From contig JAFAFD010000164.1 of assembly GCA_023423675.1 (NCBI GenBank), positions 1 through 5,422 of the forward strand: DNA of 5,422 nucleotides, given 5' to 3'. The translations under genes and the position numbers were made by a program. Below are positions 1-5,422 of this stretch, piece by piece (the first letter of the stretch is position 1; the number at the start of each line of letters is the position of its first letter). The notes beneath the pieces are model-generated. The model was not told the origin of the DNA. It saw only the letters and a program-made list of their open reading frames with translations, and did no database searches. Source of the DNA: Pseudomonadota bacterium (lineage in GTDB: Bacteria > Pseudomonadota > Gammaproteobacteria > Xanthomonadales > Xanthomonadaceae).

Positions 1-348
1 GCGCAGGAAAAGCGCGCCAAGGCCGCGCTGCTGGCCTACTCGCTGGGTGCCACCGTGCTCGATACGGGCGTGGTTGGTGACGTGATCTGGGACAGCCCGG
101 CCTTCAACGCAGGCCTGGCACCGGGCATGAAGGTGATTGCCGTGGGTGGCCGCGAGTACAGCAGCGAGCGCCTGAAGGACGCCGTCTCGGCCGCGGCCAA
201 TGACAAGGCGCCGATCGTGCTGCTGGTCATGCAGTTTGATCGCATCGACACGATGAGCATCGACTACCACGGTGGCCTGCAGTACCCGGTGCTGGAACGC
301 ATCGCGGGCAAGCCGGACCGCCTTGCAGAGCTGTGGAAGGCGCGATGA
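1..348 (+). CDS. M61-family peptidase (glycyl aminopeptidase-like), C-terminal part with PDZ domain
   Basis: The open frame runs in from the left edge, so only the last 115 residues are visible; the TGA stop is at 346-348. The visible part looks like a PDZ domain: residues 25-52 read GVVGDVIWDSPAFNAGL and then PGMKVIAVGG, the usual pattern of a PDZ peptide-binding loop followed by the 'G-x-x-I-x-x-V-x-G' strand. The tail 'SIDYHGGLQYPVLER' followed by 'KPDRL' (about residues 86-107) resembles the end of M61 metallopeptidases, where a PDZ domain follows the catalytic domain. The HEXXH zinc site would lie upstream, outside the window, so catalysis cannot be checked here. Family members cleave N-terminal Gly/Ala residues from peptides. 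In-frame GTG (55) and ATG (127) codons are internal to the PDZ domain and are not starts. The gene converges on the trehalase gene, and the first SMAG hairpin begins 13 bp after its stop. The family call is from remembered motif similarity; a different PDZ-containing peptidase is the main alternative. Confidence 0.82.
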   Translation, partial: AQEKRAKAALLAYSLGATVLDTGVVGDVIWDSPAFNAGLAPGMKVIAVGGREYSSERLKDAVSAAANDKAPIVLLVMQFDRIDTMSIDYHGGLQYPVLERIAGKPDRLAELWKAR

Positions 349-361
349 TGCATTGATCTCT

Positions 362-512
362 GTAGAGTCGAGCCATGCTCGACTTTGCCCTTTGTAGAGT
401 CGAGCCATGCTCGACTTTGCCCTTCGTAGAGTCGAGCGATGCTCGACTTTGCCCTTCGTAGAGTCGAGCCATGCTCGACTTTGCCTTTTGTAGAGTCGAG
501 CCATGCTCGACT
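362..512 (+). repeat. Five tandem direct SMAG (GTAG-type REP) hairpins
   Basis: Five 23-bp copies lie at 362-384, 394-416, 426-448, 458-480 and 490-512, with an exact 32-bp period. Each is GTAG followed by a perfect 8-bp stem, AGTCGAGC, a 3-base loop, then GCTCGACT. The loop is CAT in four copies and GAT in the third (C to G at 438); all stems are identical. The 9-bp linkers are nearly identical (TTGCCCTTT, TTGCCCTTC twice, TTGCCTTTT), so this is a real tandem array and not five independent insertions. GTAG-headed palindromes of this kind are known as SMAG elements in Stenotrophomonas maltophilia and are thought to be mobilised by RAYT transposases encoded elsewhere. In the upstream peptidase mRNA they would fold as serial hairpins, each followed by a pyrimidine-rich linker, which could protect the 3' end or help terminate transcription. 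Confidence 0.93.
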
Positions 513-527
513 GCTTCGGCCAACAAC

Positions 528-619
528 AGCCGAGCATGGCTCGGCTCTACAGGAGCGGCGCAGCCGAGCATGGCTCGGCTCTACAGGAGCGACCGCAGCC
601 GAGCATGGCTCGGCTCTAC
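528..619 (-). repeat. Three inverted SMAG hairpins of a second stem type
   Basis: Three 23-bp copies lie at 528-550, 562-584 and 597-619, with periods of 34 and 35 bp. Read on the minus strand each is GTAG, stem AGCCGAGC, loop CAT, stem GCTCGGCT. They differ from the direct group only by one paired stem change (T to C on one arm, A to G on the other), which keeps the 8-bp stem intact. Linkers are AGGAGCGGCGC and AGGAGCGACCGC on the + strand, unlike the TTGCCCTTT linkers of the direct group. The copy nearest the trehalase ends 8 bp after its stop codon. These copies are in the sense orientation for the trehalase mRNA and would form its 3' untranslated hairpins. The 15 bp at 513-527 separate the two groups. 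Confidence 0.93.
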
Positions 620-627
620 AGAAGCGA

Positions 628-2253
628 TTATTCGACGTCGGCGGCGCTTTCGCAGGTGCGCTCTGGCGCGCACAGGCGGTCGAGCAGCGCCAGGGTGACG
701 CCGTTGCTCCAGCCGAAACCATCCTGCAGCGGGTACTCGCCGCCACCGCCGCCGCTGGCCGAGCCATCCACTACGTATTTCTCCACCAGCTTGCCGTCGC
801 GGTCGTAGACCGATTGCACCGTGCGCAGGAAGCGCACGCCCAGCGTCCGCGCCAGCGCCTGCTGGCCGTAGTGCTGCAGCCCGTCCACGGCCACCCACTG
901 CAGCGGCGCCCAGCCGTTCGGCGCATCCCATTGCTGTCCGGTGTCGCGCTGGGTGGTCAGCAGTCCACCGGAGCGCAGCAGGCCGGCTTCCACGGCATCG
1001 GCGGTGCGTCGGGCCTGCGCAGTGTCGGCAATCTTCAGCCACAGCGGGAATAGTGCTGCGGCGGTGAGGGCAGGGCGCTGCTGGCCGCTGTCTAGGTCGC
1101 GGTCGACGTAGTACCCCTGGCGCGCATCCCACAGCTGCGTGTTGATGGCCGCGCGACGTGAGGCGGCCAGCTGCTGGAAACGGCGCGCATCGTCACGCGC
1201 ACCGGATGCCGTGCTCGCGCGCGCCAGCGTCTGTTCCAGCTGGAACAGCAGGCTGTTCAGATCCACCGGCACGATGGACGTGGTGCGGATGCTGGACAGC
1301 TGCGCCGGGTCATCCAGCCAGCGCGAGCTGAAATCCCAGCCGGATTCGGCACCGGCCCGCAGATTCCGGTAGACCTGCGAGGGCGCGCGTTGTGATGCCT
1401 GCGCCGCCGTGGCCAGATCATCCGTCCACGATTCGGTCCGCGGCACCGCGCGCGCATCCCAGTAGCGGTTGAGCAGCTGACCGTCGGCCAATCGCACCAC
1501 GCGTTCGCGCGCCTGGCCCGGTGCAAGGCCTTCCGCGCCGTGCATCCAGAACGCGTGTTCGATGCGCAGCTGCGGCAGGTAGCGCCGGTACGCGTCGTCA
1601 CCTTCGTGGCTGGCCAGCAGTTCCACCATCAGGCTGAAGAACGGCGGCTGCGAACGGCTGAGGTAGTAGCTGCGGTTGCCGTTCGGGATGTGGCCGTACT
1701 GGTCGAGCTGCCAGGCGAAGTTGTCGACCATGTCGCGCACCTGCTGCCAGCGTTGGCTGGACGCGAGGCCGAGCAGGGTGAAATAGCTGTCCCAGTAATA
1801 GACCTCGCGGAAGCGGCCGCCGGGCACTACGTAGGGATGCGGCAATGGCAGCAGCGAACCGTGCGGATCGACGCTGGCGGTGTGCCGTTGCAGGACCGGC
1901 CACAGGCCTTCGATGTGCGCGCGCAGCGTCTCTCCGGAAGGTGGCACGTAGGCGGGTGCATCGCCGGGTACGTCGAAGCGGGTCGCGACGAAATCGCGCA
2001 GGGTGTAGCCGGGTTGCTGCTGTGTGGTTTGCCAGTCGGCCAGTACGGCCGCCGCCGGCTGGCGCGGTACAGCGTCGGCAAACGTCTTCTGGTCGGCAAA
2101 CAGATGTGCTCGCTGCACCTGCTGGAACAGCGGAGCCAGTTGCTGGTCGGGCGCCGGTGGCGTGACAGCGTGCGTCTGTGCTGCCACCGTTACACATGTC
2201 GCCAGCAGTGCGGGCAGCATCAGCCAGGCGGAACTGCATCCGGGGTGACGCAT
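628..2253 (-). CDS. treA: Periplasmic trehalase, GH37 family
   Basis: A 541-residue alpha,alpha-trehalase that hydrolyses trehalose to two glucoses, predicted periplasmic. Both GH37 signatures are present: PGGRFREVYYWDSYF (residues 144-158) and QWDAPNGWAP (441-450). Other family blocks are NGNRSYYLSRSQPPF (191-205), GAESGWDFSSRW (301-312) and the Gly-rich lid GGGGGEYPLQDGFGW (501-515). Asp307 and Glu491 line up, with a constant offset of 5, with the catalytic acid Asp312 and base Glu496 of E. coli TreA; Arg147, Asn191, Arg200, Arg272 and Glu274 keep the same offset from its substrate-site residues. The N-terminus (residues 1-25, MRHPGCSSAWLMLPALLATC followed by VTVAA) is a Sec signal peptide, probably cut after Ala25. 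The start at 2253 was chosen because GGAGG lies 5 bp upstream and the signal peptide begins there; an in-frame ATG at 2319 would add 22 residues read through a predicted terminator. Two cysteines near the C-terminus (LCAPERTC) could form a disulfide. The gene is intact, of typical family length and convergent with the M61 gene. Confidence 0.95.
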   Translation of the reverse strand: MRHPGCSSAWLMLPALLATCVTVAAQTHAVTPPAPDQQLAPLFQQVQRAHLFADQKTFADAVPRQPAAAVLADWQTTQQQPGYTLRDFVATRFDVPGDAPAYVPPSGETLRAHIEGLWPVLQRHTASVDPHGSLLPLPHPYVVPGGRFREVYYWDSYFTLLGLASSQRWQQVRDMVDNFAWQLDQYGHIPNGNRSYYLSRSQPPFFSLMVELLASHEGDDAYRRYLPQLRIEHAFWMHGAEGLAPGQARERVVRLADGQLLNRYWDARAVPRTESWTDDLATAAQASQRAPSQVYRNLRAGAESGWDFSSRWLDDPAQLSSIRTTSIVPVDLNSLLFQLEQTLARASTASGARDDARRFQQLAASRRAAINTQLWDARQGYYVDRDLDSGQQRPALTAAALFPLWLKIADTAQARRTADAVEAGLLRSGGLLTTQRDTGQQWDAPNGWAPLQWVAVDGLQHYGQQALARTLGVRFLRTVQSVYDRDGKLVEKYVVDGSASGGGGGEYPLQDGFGWSNGVTLALLDRLCAPERTCESAADVE

Positions 2254-2258
2254 GGGAG

Positions 2259-2263
2259 CCTCC
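2259..2263 (-). promoter_or_regulatory. Ribosome binding site of the trehalase gene
   Basis: On the minus strand GGAGG is followed by CTCCC and then ATG, a 5-base spacing. It decides the start at 2253 in place of the longer in-frame ATG at 2319. I see no convincing -35/-10 promoter pair in the short stretch 2264-2299 upstream. Confidence 0.75.
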
Positions 2264-2299
2264 GATTTCGCCAACAGGCACTGTAGGCTGCGCGCTGTG

Positions 2300-2331
2300 A
2301 AAAGACGGCGACTGCGCATCCAGGTCGCCGT
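2300..2331 (-). terminator. Probable Rho-independent terminator after the 230-residue protein gene
   Basis: On the minus strand, 7 bp after the TGA at 2338-2340, there is a perfect 8-bp stem ACGGCGAC / GTCGCCGT (2331-2324 and 2312-2305) with an 11-base loop, followed by CTTTTC (the Ts at 2303-2300). The stem is GC-rich and the position is right, but the T-run is short (four, after one C). It would separate the unknown gene pair from the trehalase gene, implying that the latter has its own promoter or depends on read-through. Confidence 0.6.
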
Positions 2332-2337
2332 TCCGAC

Positions 2338-3030
2338 TCAGTTCTTTTCAGCCACCTTCAGCAGCGTGCCGGCCTTGTCGAACGTGAGGCTGATGCTCCT
2401 GCGGTCACCATGCACTTCATCCGGGCGCCAGGACAGGCGTGCGTTGCTACGGATGACCAGATACACGTAGTCGACCTTCTCCGGCGTGGCCATCACGGTC
2501 TCGCGCTGTTCCTGCAGAGCCTTGGCGACACGGGCCACGGCGGTGAAGTCGATGTCATCCAGGGCCGCGCTGTTGTCCTGCAGATTGAACAACCTGCCCA
2601 TCCGGTGCAGATTGACCGGCTCGCCCTTGCGCCACGCACCATCAGCGAAGTGGTAGCTGTCCACGTTGCCGGCCACGTCCGGATCGATCAGGTCGAGGTT
2701 GATGCGGCCATCGCCATAGACATTGATGCCGCCATAGATGCGCAGGGACTTGCCCTGAAGGGCAGACATGGCCTCCAGCGCGTCACGCGCGGCCTGCAGA
2801 CGCTCGGTATCGAACACCAGGTTGGATGACTGCGGTGCAGGAGCCTGCACAGGTTCAGGTGCAGGTGAGGCGGCGGCCCGCTGCCGGGTGTACTCGCCGG
2901 GTGCGCCGGACAGCGGCTGGCCGGCAAGCGTCTCGCGCAGTGTATCCAGTGCGCCACCTGCTACCGCAACCGCTGCCAGCAGCAGCACGGTCAGTGCAAA
3001 GATAAGGGCGGTGGAAGGTGGGCGCTTCAT
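2338..3030 (-). CDS. Hypothetical membrane-anchored periplasmic protein, 230 residues
   Basis: I do not recognise a named family. Residues 1-8 (MKRPPSTA) are basic and are followed by a hydrophobic segment at about 9-28 (IFALTVLLLAAVAVAGGA), which is a signal anchor or uncleaved signal; the bulk should therefore be periplasmic. Residues about 52-67 form a Pro/Ala linker (AAASPAPEPVQAPAPQ). The rest (68-230) looks like one folded domain: a helical stretch (FDTERLQAARDALEAMSAL), then a beta-like part with YGGINVYGDGRINLDLIDP, a helix at about 160-180, and a C-terminal strand pair ending ISLTFDKAGTLLKVAEKN, somewhat like a PepSY/YpeB-type strand pattern, though too weak to assign. The start ATG overlaps the TGA of the upstream gene (ATGA), and a GGAG lies 5 bp upstream inside that gene, so translational coupling is likely. 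A probable terminator follows. The gene is certainly coding; its function is unknown. Confidence 0.85.
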   Translation of the reverse strand: MKRPPSTALIFALTVLLLAAVAVAGGALDTLRETLAGQPLSGAPGEYTRQRAAASPAPEPVQAPAPQSSNLVFDTERLQAARDALEAMSALQGKSLRIYGGINVYGDGRINLDLIDPDVAGNVDSYHFADGAWRKGEPVNLHRMGRLFNLQDNSAALDDIDFTAVARVAKALQEQRETVMATPEKVDYVYLVIRSNARLSWRPDEVHGDRRSISLTFDKAGTLLKVAEKN

Positions 3031-3983
3031 GGCAGCTCCATCCGCACGTTGGTGCGGTCATCCGGATCGTAGAGCAGGGTGACCGCATCGCGCGGTACCG
3101 TCGCCAGGTCCAGCAGCGATACGATGCGGCGTACGCTGACCTGGTGTACGGCACCGTCGCGGTCGGTGAACTGCAACTGGAATTCCAGCTGCGGCTGTTC
3201 GTTGATATAGGTGCCGGTCTGGCGCACAGCCAGCACGTCGGCCCGCACGCCGACGCCGCGGTACTTCAGCGCCTCGCCACGTGCATCCATCTGCAACGCG
3301 CGGCCAAGCAGGCGCAGGCCGCCCACATACGCGCACAGCACCAGCGGGCAGACCAGCAGCGGATGGCCGAGGGAAAGAAAGGTCCAGCCCTGGCCCTCGT
3401 TCTGCAGGCGCCAGCACAGGACATAAGCCATCACCACAACAGCAACGCCAAGCAGACCGGCCGCCGCACGACGGCACAGGCTGGCCACGTCCATTTCCGG
3501 GGCCGCACCGGCCAGGACCAGGCTGGGAAACACGCCGGGCGAACGGCTTATGCGCGCCTCCAGCTCCTTGCCAACGGCAAAGCGCTGCAGGTGCGGCTTG
3601 CTGTCAACCAGCACCAGCTGATCGGTGATCGGCGTGCCGGAAAGATTGTCGAACGAGAGCTGCAGTTTCCACTGCGCAAAACCCCGCACATGCACCCCGG
3701 TCTGCTCGGCGTGTTCGACACGCGCGTTGCGTGGCTCGCCGTGGGCAAGGATATCGCGTACACGGTGGATCGCCCGCAGTGGCGCAAGCATCAGGTAATG
3801 CAGAAAGGCGTACAGCAATGTCAGCCACAGCGTCAGCGAAGCGGCCAGCAGGGCCAGCGCCAGCCAAGGCGCGCTGCGCGCAGCATGCGGGATCGAGCCA
3901 TCGGCGCCGAAATACAGAATGCAGGGGAAGGGCAGCGCGAAGAACAGCAGGAAGGCGCTCCAGAACCAGAGTTGTCCTTTCAT
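3027..3983 (-). CDS. Polytopic inner-membrane protein with two DUF3592-like repeats, 318 residues
   Basis: Four hydrophobic segments are visible at about residues 5-25, 39-66, 172-191 and 205-227. Each pair is followed by a soluble beta-rich segment (about 67-165 and 228-318). The second soluble part has the pattern seen in DUF3592-type proteins: GVGVRADVLAVRQTGTYINE, then a QLEFQLQFTDRDGAVH strand pair, and an end LLYDPDDRTNVRMEL. The first soluble part repeats this more loosely (ARVEHAEQTG, then QWKLQLSFDNLSGTPI). The protein thus looks like a duplicated '2 TM plus beta domain' unit. Basic residues after TM2 (LRAIHRVR), before TM3 (CRRAAAG) and after TM4 suggest that both soluble domains are cytoplasmic. 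The ATG at 3983 has no good Shine-Dalgarno (CACCTGCTTCC precedes it). It starts 43 bp after the receptor stop and overlaps the next gene by 4 bp, so it may sit in one transcript with either or both. No enzymatic motif is seen; the role is unknown. Confidence 0.85.
   Translation of the reverse strand: MKGQLWFWSAFLLFFALPFPCILYFGADGSIPHAARSAPWLALALLAASLTLWLTLLYAFLHYLMLAPLRAIHRVRDILAHGEPRNARVEHAEQTGVHVRGFAQWKLQLSFDNLSGTPITDQLVLVDSKPHLQRFAVGKELEARISRSPGVFPSLVLAGAAPEMDVASLCRRAAAGLLGVAVVVMAYVLCWRLQNEGQGWTFLSLGHPLLVCPLVLCAYVGGLRLLGRALQMDARGEALKYRGVGVRADVLAVRQTGTYINEQPQLEFQLQFTDRDGAVHQVSVRRIVSLLDLATVPRDAVTLLYDPDDRTNVRMELP
3036..3039 (-). promoter_or_regulatory. Ribosome binding site inside the upstream gene
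   Basis: GGAG on the minus strand lies 5 bases before the ATG at 3030, within the last codons of the 318-residue protein gene. It supports the 4-bp overlap start and coupled translation. Confidence 0.6.
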
Positions 3984-4026
3984 GGAAGCAGGTGTTGGCG
4001 AAACAGGGGGCGCAGCGTACTACGCT
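3984..4026 (-). other. Short gap between the receptor gene and the membrane protein gene
   Basis: These 43 bp hold no gene and no convincing promoter. Directly after the receptor stop is a 5-bp hairpin AGCGT / ACGCT with a 3-base loop (4014-4026), not followed by a T-run. This fits a single transcript running from the receptor gene into the downstream pair, or a promoter hidden in the receptor's 3' end. Confidence 0.4.
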
Positions 4027-5422
4027 TCACCGGAACTGCAGCGTCAACAGGAAGTAACGCCCCAGCGGATCATCCAGCCCGGCCATCTGCCCGCCGCTGC
4101 CCACCAGGTAGTTCACCGGCGCGGTATCGAGCACGTTGTGCACGTCCAGCGCCGCCACCACGCGCGGGCTCAGCTTGCGTGCCACGTGCAGGTTCCAGCG
4201 CAGCTGCGCAGGGTTCATGCAGCGATGCGCCTCGCGCTGCTCCACCGGGCAATCCTCGCCGGCCAGCCACGCACGCGTGCGGCCCACGCGGTTTCCGCGC
4301 AGCGCGATGTCCCACGAGGGGTTCTGCCACTGCACGTTGATGATGCCGGCGAAGGTGGGTGTGGCGTGGCCGCGCAGGTCCACCGATTCGCCATGCGCGC
4401 GGTCGCGGCGCAGCTCCTGCTGCTTCAGGCCATCCAGCGAGAACAGCCAATGGCCATCGCGGCCGGCATCGATGCGGTACTCGCCGCGCAGCACCCAGTT
4501 GCGCGAGGTGGTGCGGCCGATGTTGTCGAAGGACAGGCGCAGGTCGCGCAGGCGGCCCTGCTCGTCCAGTTCCCACGTGTCGGGGTTCCACAGCGCATCG
4601 CTGGGCTGCAGCGCGAGGATCTCGTTGCGCAGCTCGACGATGTTGTGGGTCAGCGACAGCGAGAACGCGTCGGTGGGCGTCCAGCTGGCCGCCAGCGAAT
4701 GGCTGCGCGAGGTCTCGGCGCGCAGCGCATCGTTCTCCACCACGTCCACTTCCACCGCGCAGCCACCGCCGCGCAGCGTGCGTGCACACGGCGGCAGGGT
4801 GTCCGACGCGGGCAGCGCCAGCAGGCCGAAGTAGGCCGGTGGCCGCCGCCGCTCGAACAGGCTGGGTGCGCGGAAGCCGCGGCCACTGGCCAGCAGGAAC
4901 GACCAGTGCGGGCTCGGGCTCCAGCGCAGGCCGGCGCGCGGCGAGAACGCGCTGTCGCCATCATCGCGGTCCAGCCGCGCGGCCAGGTCCAGGCGCAGCG
5001 TCGAAGCCAGCGGCAGGCCGACTTCGGCATACGCCGCACTGCTCGGCCGCGACAGCCGCCGTTGTTCCAGCGGCAGGCCCAGCGCCAGTTCGCCCTTGCC
5101 CAGCAGCGGGTCGGGCAGCGAGGTCCAGCGCTCCTGGCGCAGGTCGAGGCCGGTGGCCAGCTGTGCCTTGCCGCCGGGCAGGTCCATCAGTTCGCGCTGC
5201 ACGCCCCACCAGCCCTGCAGCTGGGAGGTGCGGCCGCGGTTGCGGATGGTCGGGAACAGTTCGTCGGCCAGGCCCGGTGGCAGCGTGGAAAAACCGGGCA
5301 GGAAGTCCAGCGCGAGCGCGGCCTCCAGCAGGCGCTCGCTGCGCACGGCGCCGCCGGTACGCAGGTCCACCTGGCTGCGCTGCGCACTCAGTCCGGCCTC
5401 CCAGCTGCGGCCGCGCTGGTCG
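4027..5422 (-). CDS. TonB-dependent outer-membrane receptor, C-terminal beta-barrel part
   Basis: The frame is open to the right edge, so the 5' part of the gene (signal peptide, TonB box, plug domain and first strands) is missing. The visible 464 residues (numbered from DQRGRSWEAG) are barrel strands of alternating polar and hydrophobic residues. TonB-receptor hallmarks are SGRGFRAPSLFE at about 179-190, ENDALRAETSRSHSLAASW at about 229-247 (the usual 'N-x-x-L-x-x-E-x-S' motif before a strand), LDVHNVLDTAPVNY at about 425-438, and a terminal strand GRYFLLTLQFR, close to the family's usual aromatic C-terminus. Two presumed extracellular loops carry cysteine pairs (CARTLRGGGC and CPVEQREAHRC). 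Such receptors take up siderophores, haem, cobalamin or sugars using TonB energy; the ligand cannot be told from this part. The GTG at 5370 is an internal Val codon, not a start. No iron-box or regulator gene is in view. Confidence 0.93.
   Translation of the reverse strand, partial: DQRGRSWEAGLSAQRSQVDLRTGGAVRSERLLEAALALDFLPGFSTLPPGLADELFPTIRNRGRTSQLQGWWGVQRELMDLPGGKAQLATGLDLRQERWTSLPDPLLGKGELALGLPLEQRRLSRPSSAAYAEVGLPLASTLRLDLAARLDRDDGDSAFSPRAGLRWSPSPHWSFLLASGRGFRAPSLFERRRPPAYFGLLALPASDTLPPCARTLRGGGCAVEVDVVENDALRAETSRSHSLAASWTPTDAFSLSLTHNIVELRNEILALQPSDALWNPDTWELDEQGRLRDLRLSFDNIGRTTSRNWVLRGEYRIDAGRDGHWLFSLDGLKQQELRRDRAHGESVDLRGHATPTFAGIINVQWQNPSWDIALRGNRVGRTRAWLAGEDCPVEQREAHRCMNPAQLRWNLHVARKLSPRVVAALDVHNVLDTAPVNYLVGSGGQMAGLDDPLGRYFLLTLQFR

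Larger units (their letters stand above)
362..619. promoter_or_regulatory. Probable shared 3'-end region of two convergent transcripts
   Basis: The gap between the peptidase stop (348) and the trehalase stop (628-630) holds no gene; its content is eight stable 8-bp hairpins and short linkers. Each convergent mRNA meets its own-orientation hairpins first, so the region probably acts as a two-way mRNA stabiliser and/or terminator, as shown for REP-type elements in other bacteria. No long T-tract follows any hairpin, so it is not a classical intrinsic terminator; the linkers after the direct copies (CTTTGCCCTTT) are the most terminator-like. The function is inferred; the structure is seen directly. 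Confidence 0.5.

Noticed and set aside
362..619. CRISPR-like array of short regular repeats
   Set aside because: The 'spacers' are only 9-12 bp and nearly identical, each repeat is a full palindrome with a GTAG head, and half of the array is inverted. This is a SMAG/REP cluster.
439..1053. Plus-strand open frames beginning in the repeats (several, up to 204 codons)
   Set aside because: They start at ATG codons contributed by repeat hairpins and run antisense through the trehalase gene. Their N-termini are just translated repeats, with no ribosome site.
2194..2205. Lipobox (LLATC) in the trehalase signal peptide
   Set aside because: Thr at the -1 position is unusual and the residues after Cys remain hydrophobic up to a better VAA cleavage site, so a soluble periplasmic enzyme is more likely than a lipoprotein.
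1540..2286. A 248-codon plus-strand open frame antisense to the trehalase
   Set aside because: It is a GC-rich shadow frame with no family resemblance or ribosome site. The minus-strand frame carries both trehalase signatures.
2251..2319. Upstream ATG at 2319 as the trehalase start
   Set aside because: The extra 22 residues would bury the signal peptide, would be read through the predicted terminator stem, and the start has no ribosome site as good as GGAGG before 2253.
4014..4026. Terminator after the TonB receptor gene
   Set aside because: The stem has only 5 bp and no T-run follows on the minus strand.
3018..4340. A 440-codon plus-strand open frame antisense to three genes
   Set aside because: It crosses two gene boundaries, has a low-complexity Arg/Gln/Ala-rich product, and is explained by high GC at third positions of the real minus-strand genes.
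5368..5370. GTG at 5370 as the receptor gene start
   Set aside because: The frame stays open to the window edge with barrel-like sequence upstream (SWEAGLSAQRSQ), so this is an internal Val codon of a truncated gene.

Overview
The window is GC-rich, gene-dense chromosomal DNA from a gammaproteobacterium of the Xanthomonadaceae, most likely Stenotrophomonas (S. maltophilia complex). The best clue is a cluster of eight 23-bp palindromes starting with GTAG, which match the SMAG repeats (REP-like elements) described in S. maltophilia. A TonB-dependent receptor and a periplasmic trehalase fit this host. Genus assignment is an inference from the sequence alone.

Layout. On the + strand, bases 1-348 hold the 3' end of an M61-family (glycyl aminopeptidase-like) protease gene with its C-terminal PDZ domain. 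It converges on a minus-strand trehalase gene (628-2253). The 279-bp gap between the two stop codons is almost filled by eight SMAG hairpins: five in direct orientation (362-512), then three in inverted orientation and of a slightly different sequence type (528-619). Every hairpin is oriented so that the GTAG end comes first in the mRNA of the gene nearest to it.

All remaining genes are on the minus strand. In transcription order they are: the C-terminal 464 residues of a TonB-dependent outer-membrane receptor (4027 to beyond the window end); a 318-residue polytopic inner-membrane protein that appears to be an internal duplication (3027-3983); a 230-residue membrane-anchored protein overlapping it by 4 bp (2338-3030); a probable Rho-independent terminator (2300-2331); and the trehalase with its own strong ribosome binding site.

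How they work together. The trehalase should split periplasmic trehalose into two glucoses. The 318- and 230-residue proteins look translationally coupled and so probably share an envelope-related task, but I cannot name it. The receptor imports an unknown ligand. Nothing ties the receptor functionally to its neighbours except the 43-bp gap. I see no phage, insertion sequence, CRISPR or defence system. The most distinctive feature is the two-part SMAG array between the convergent genes.
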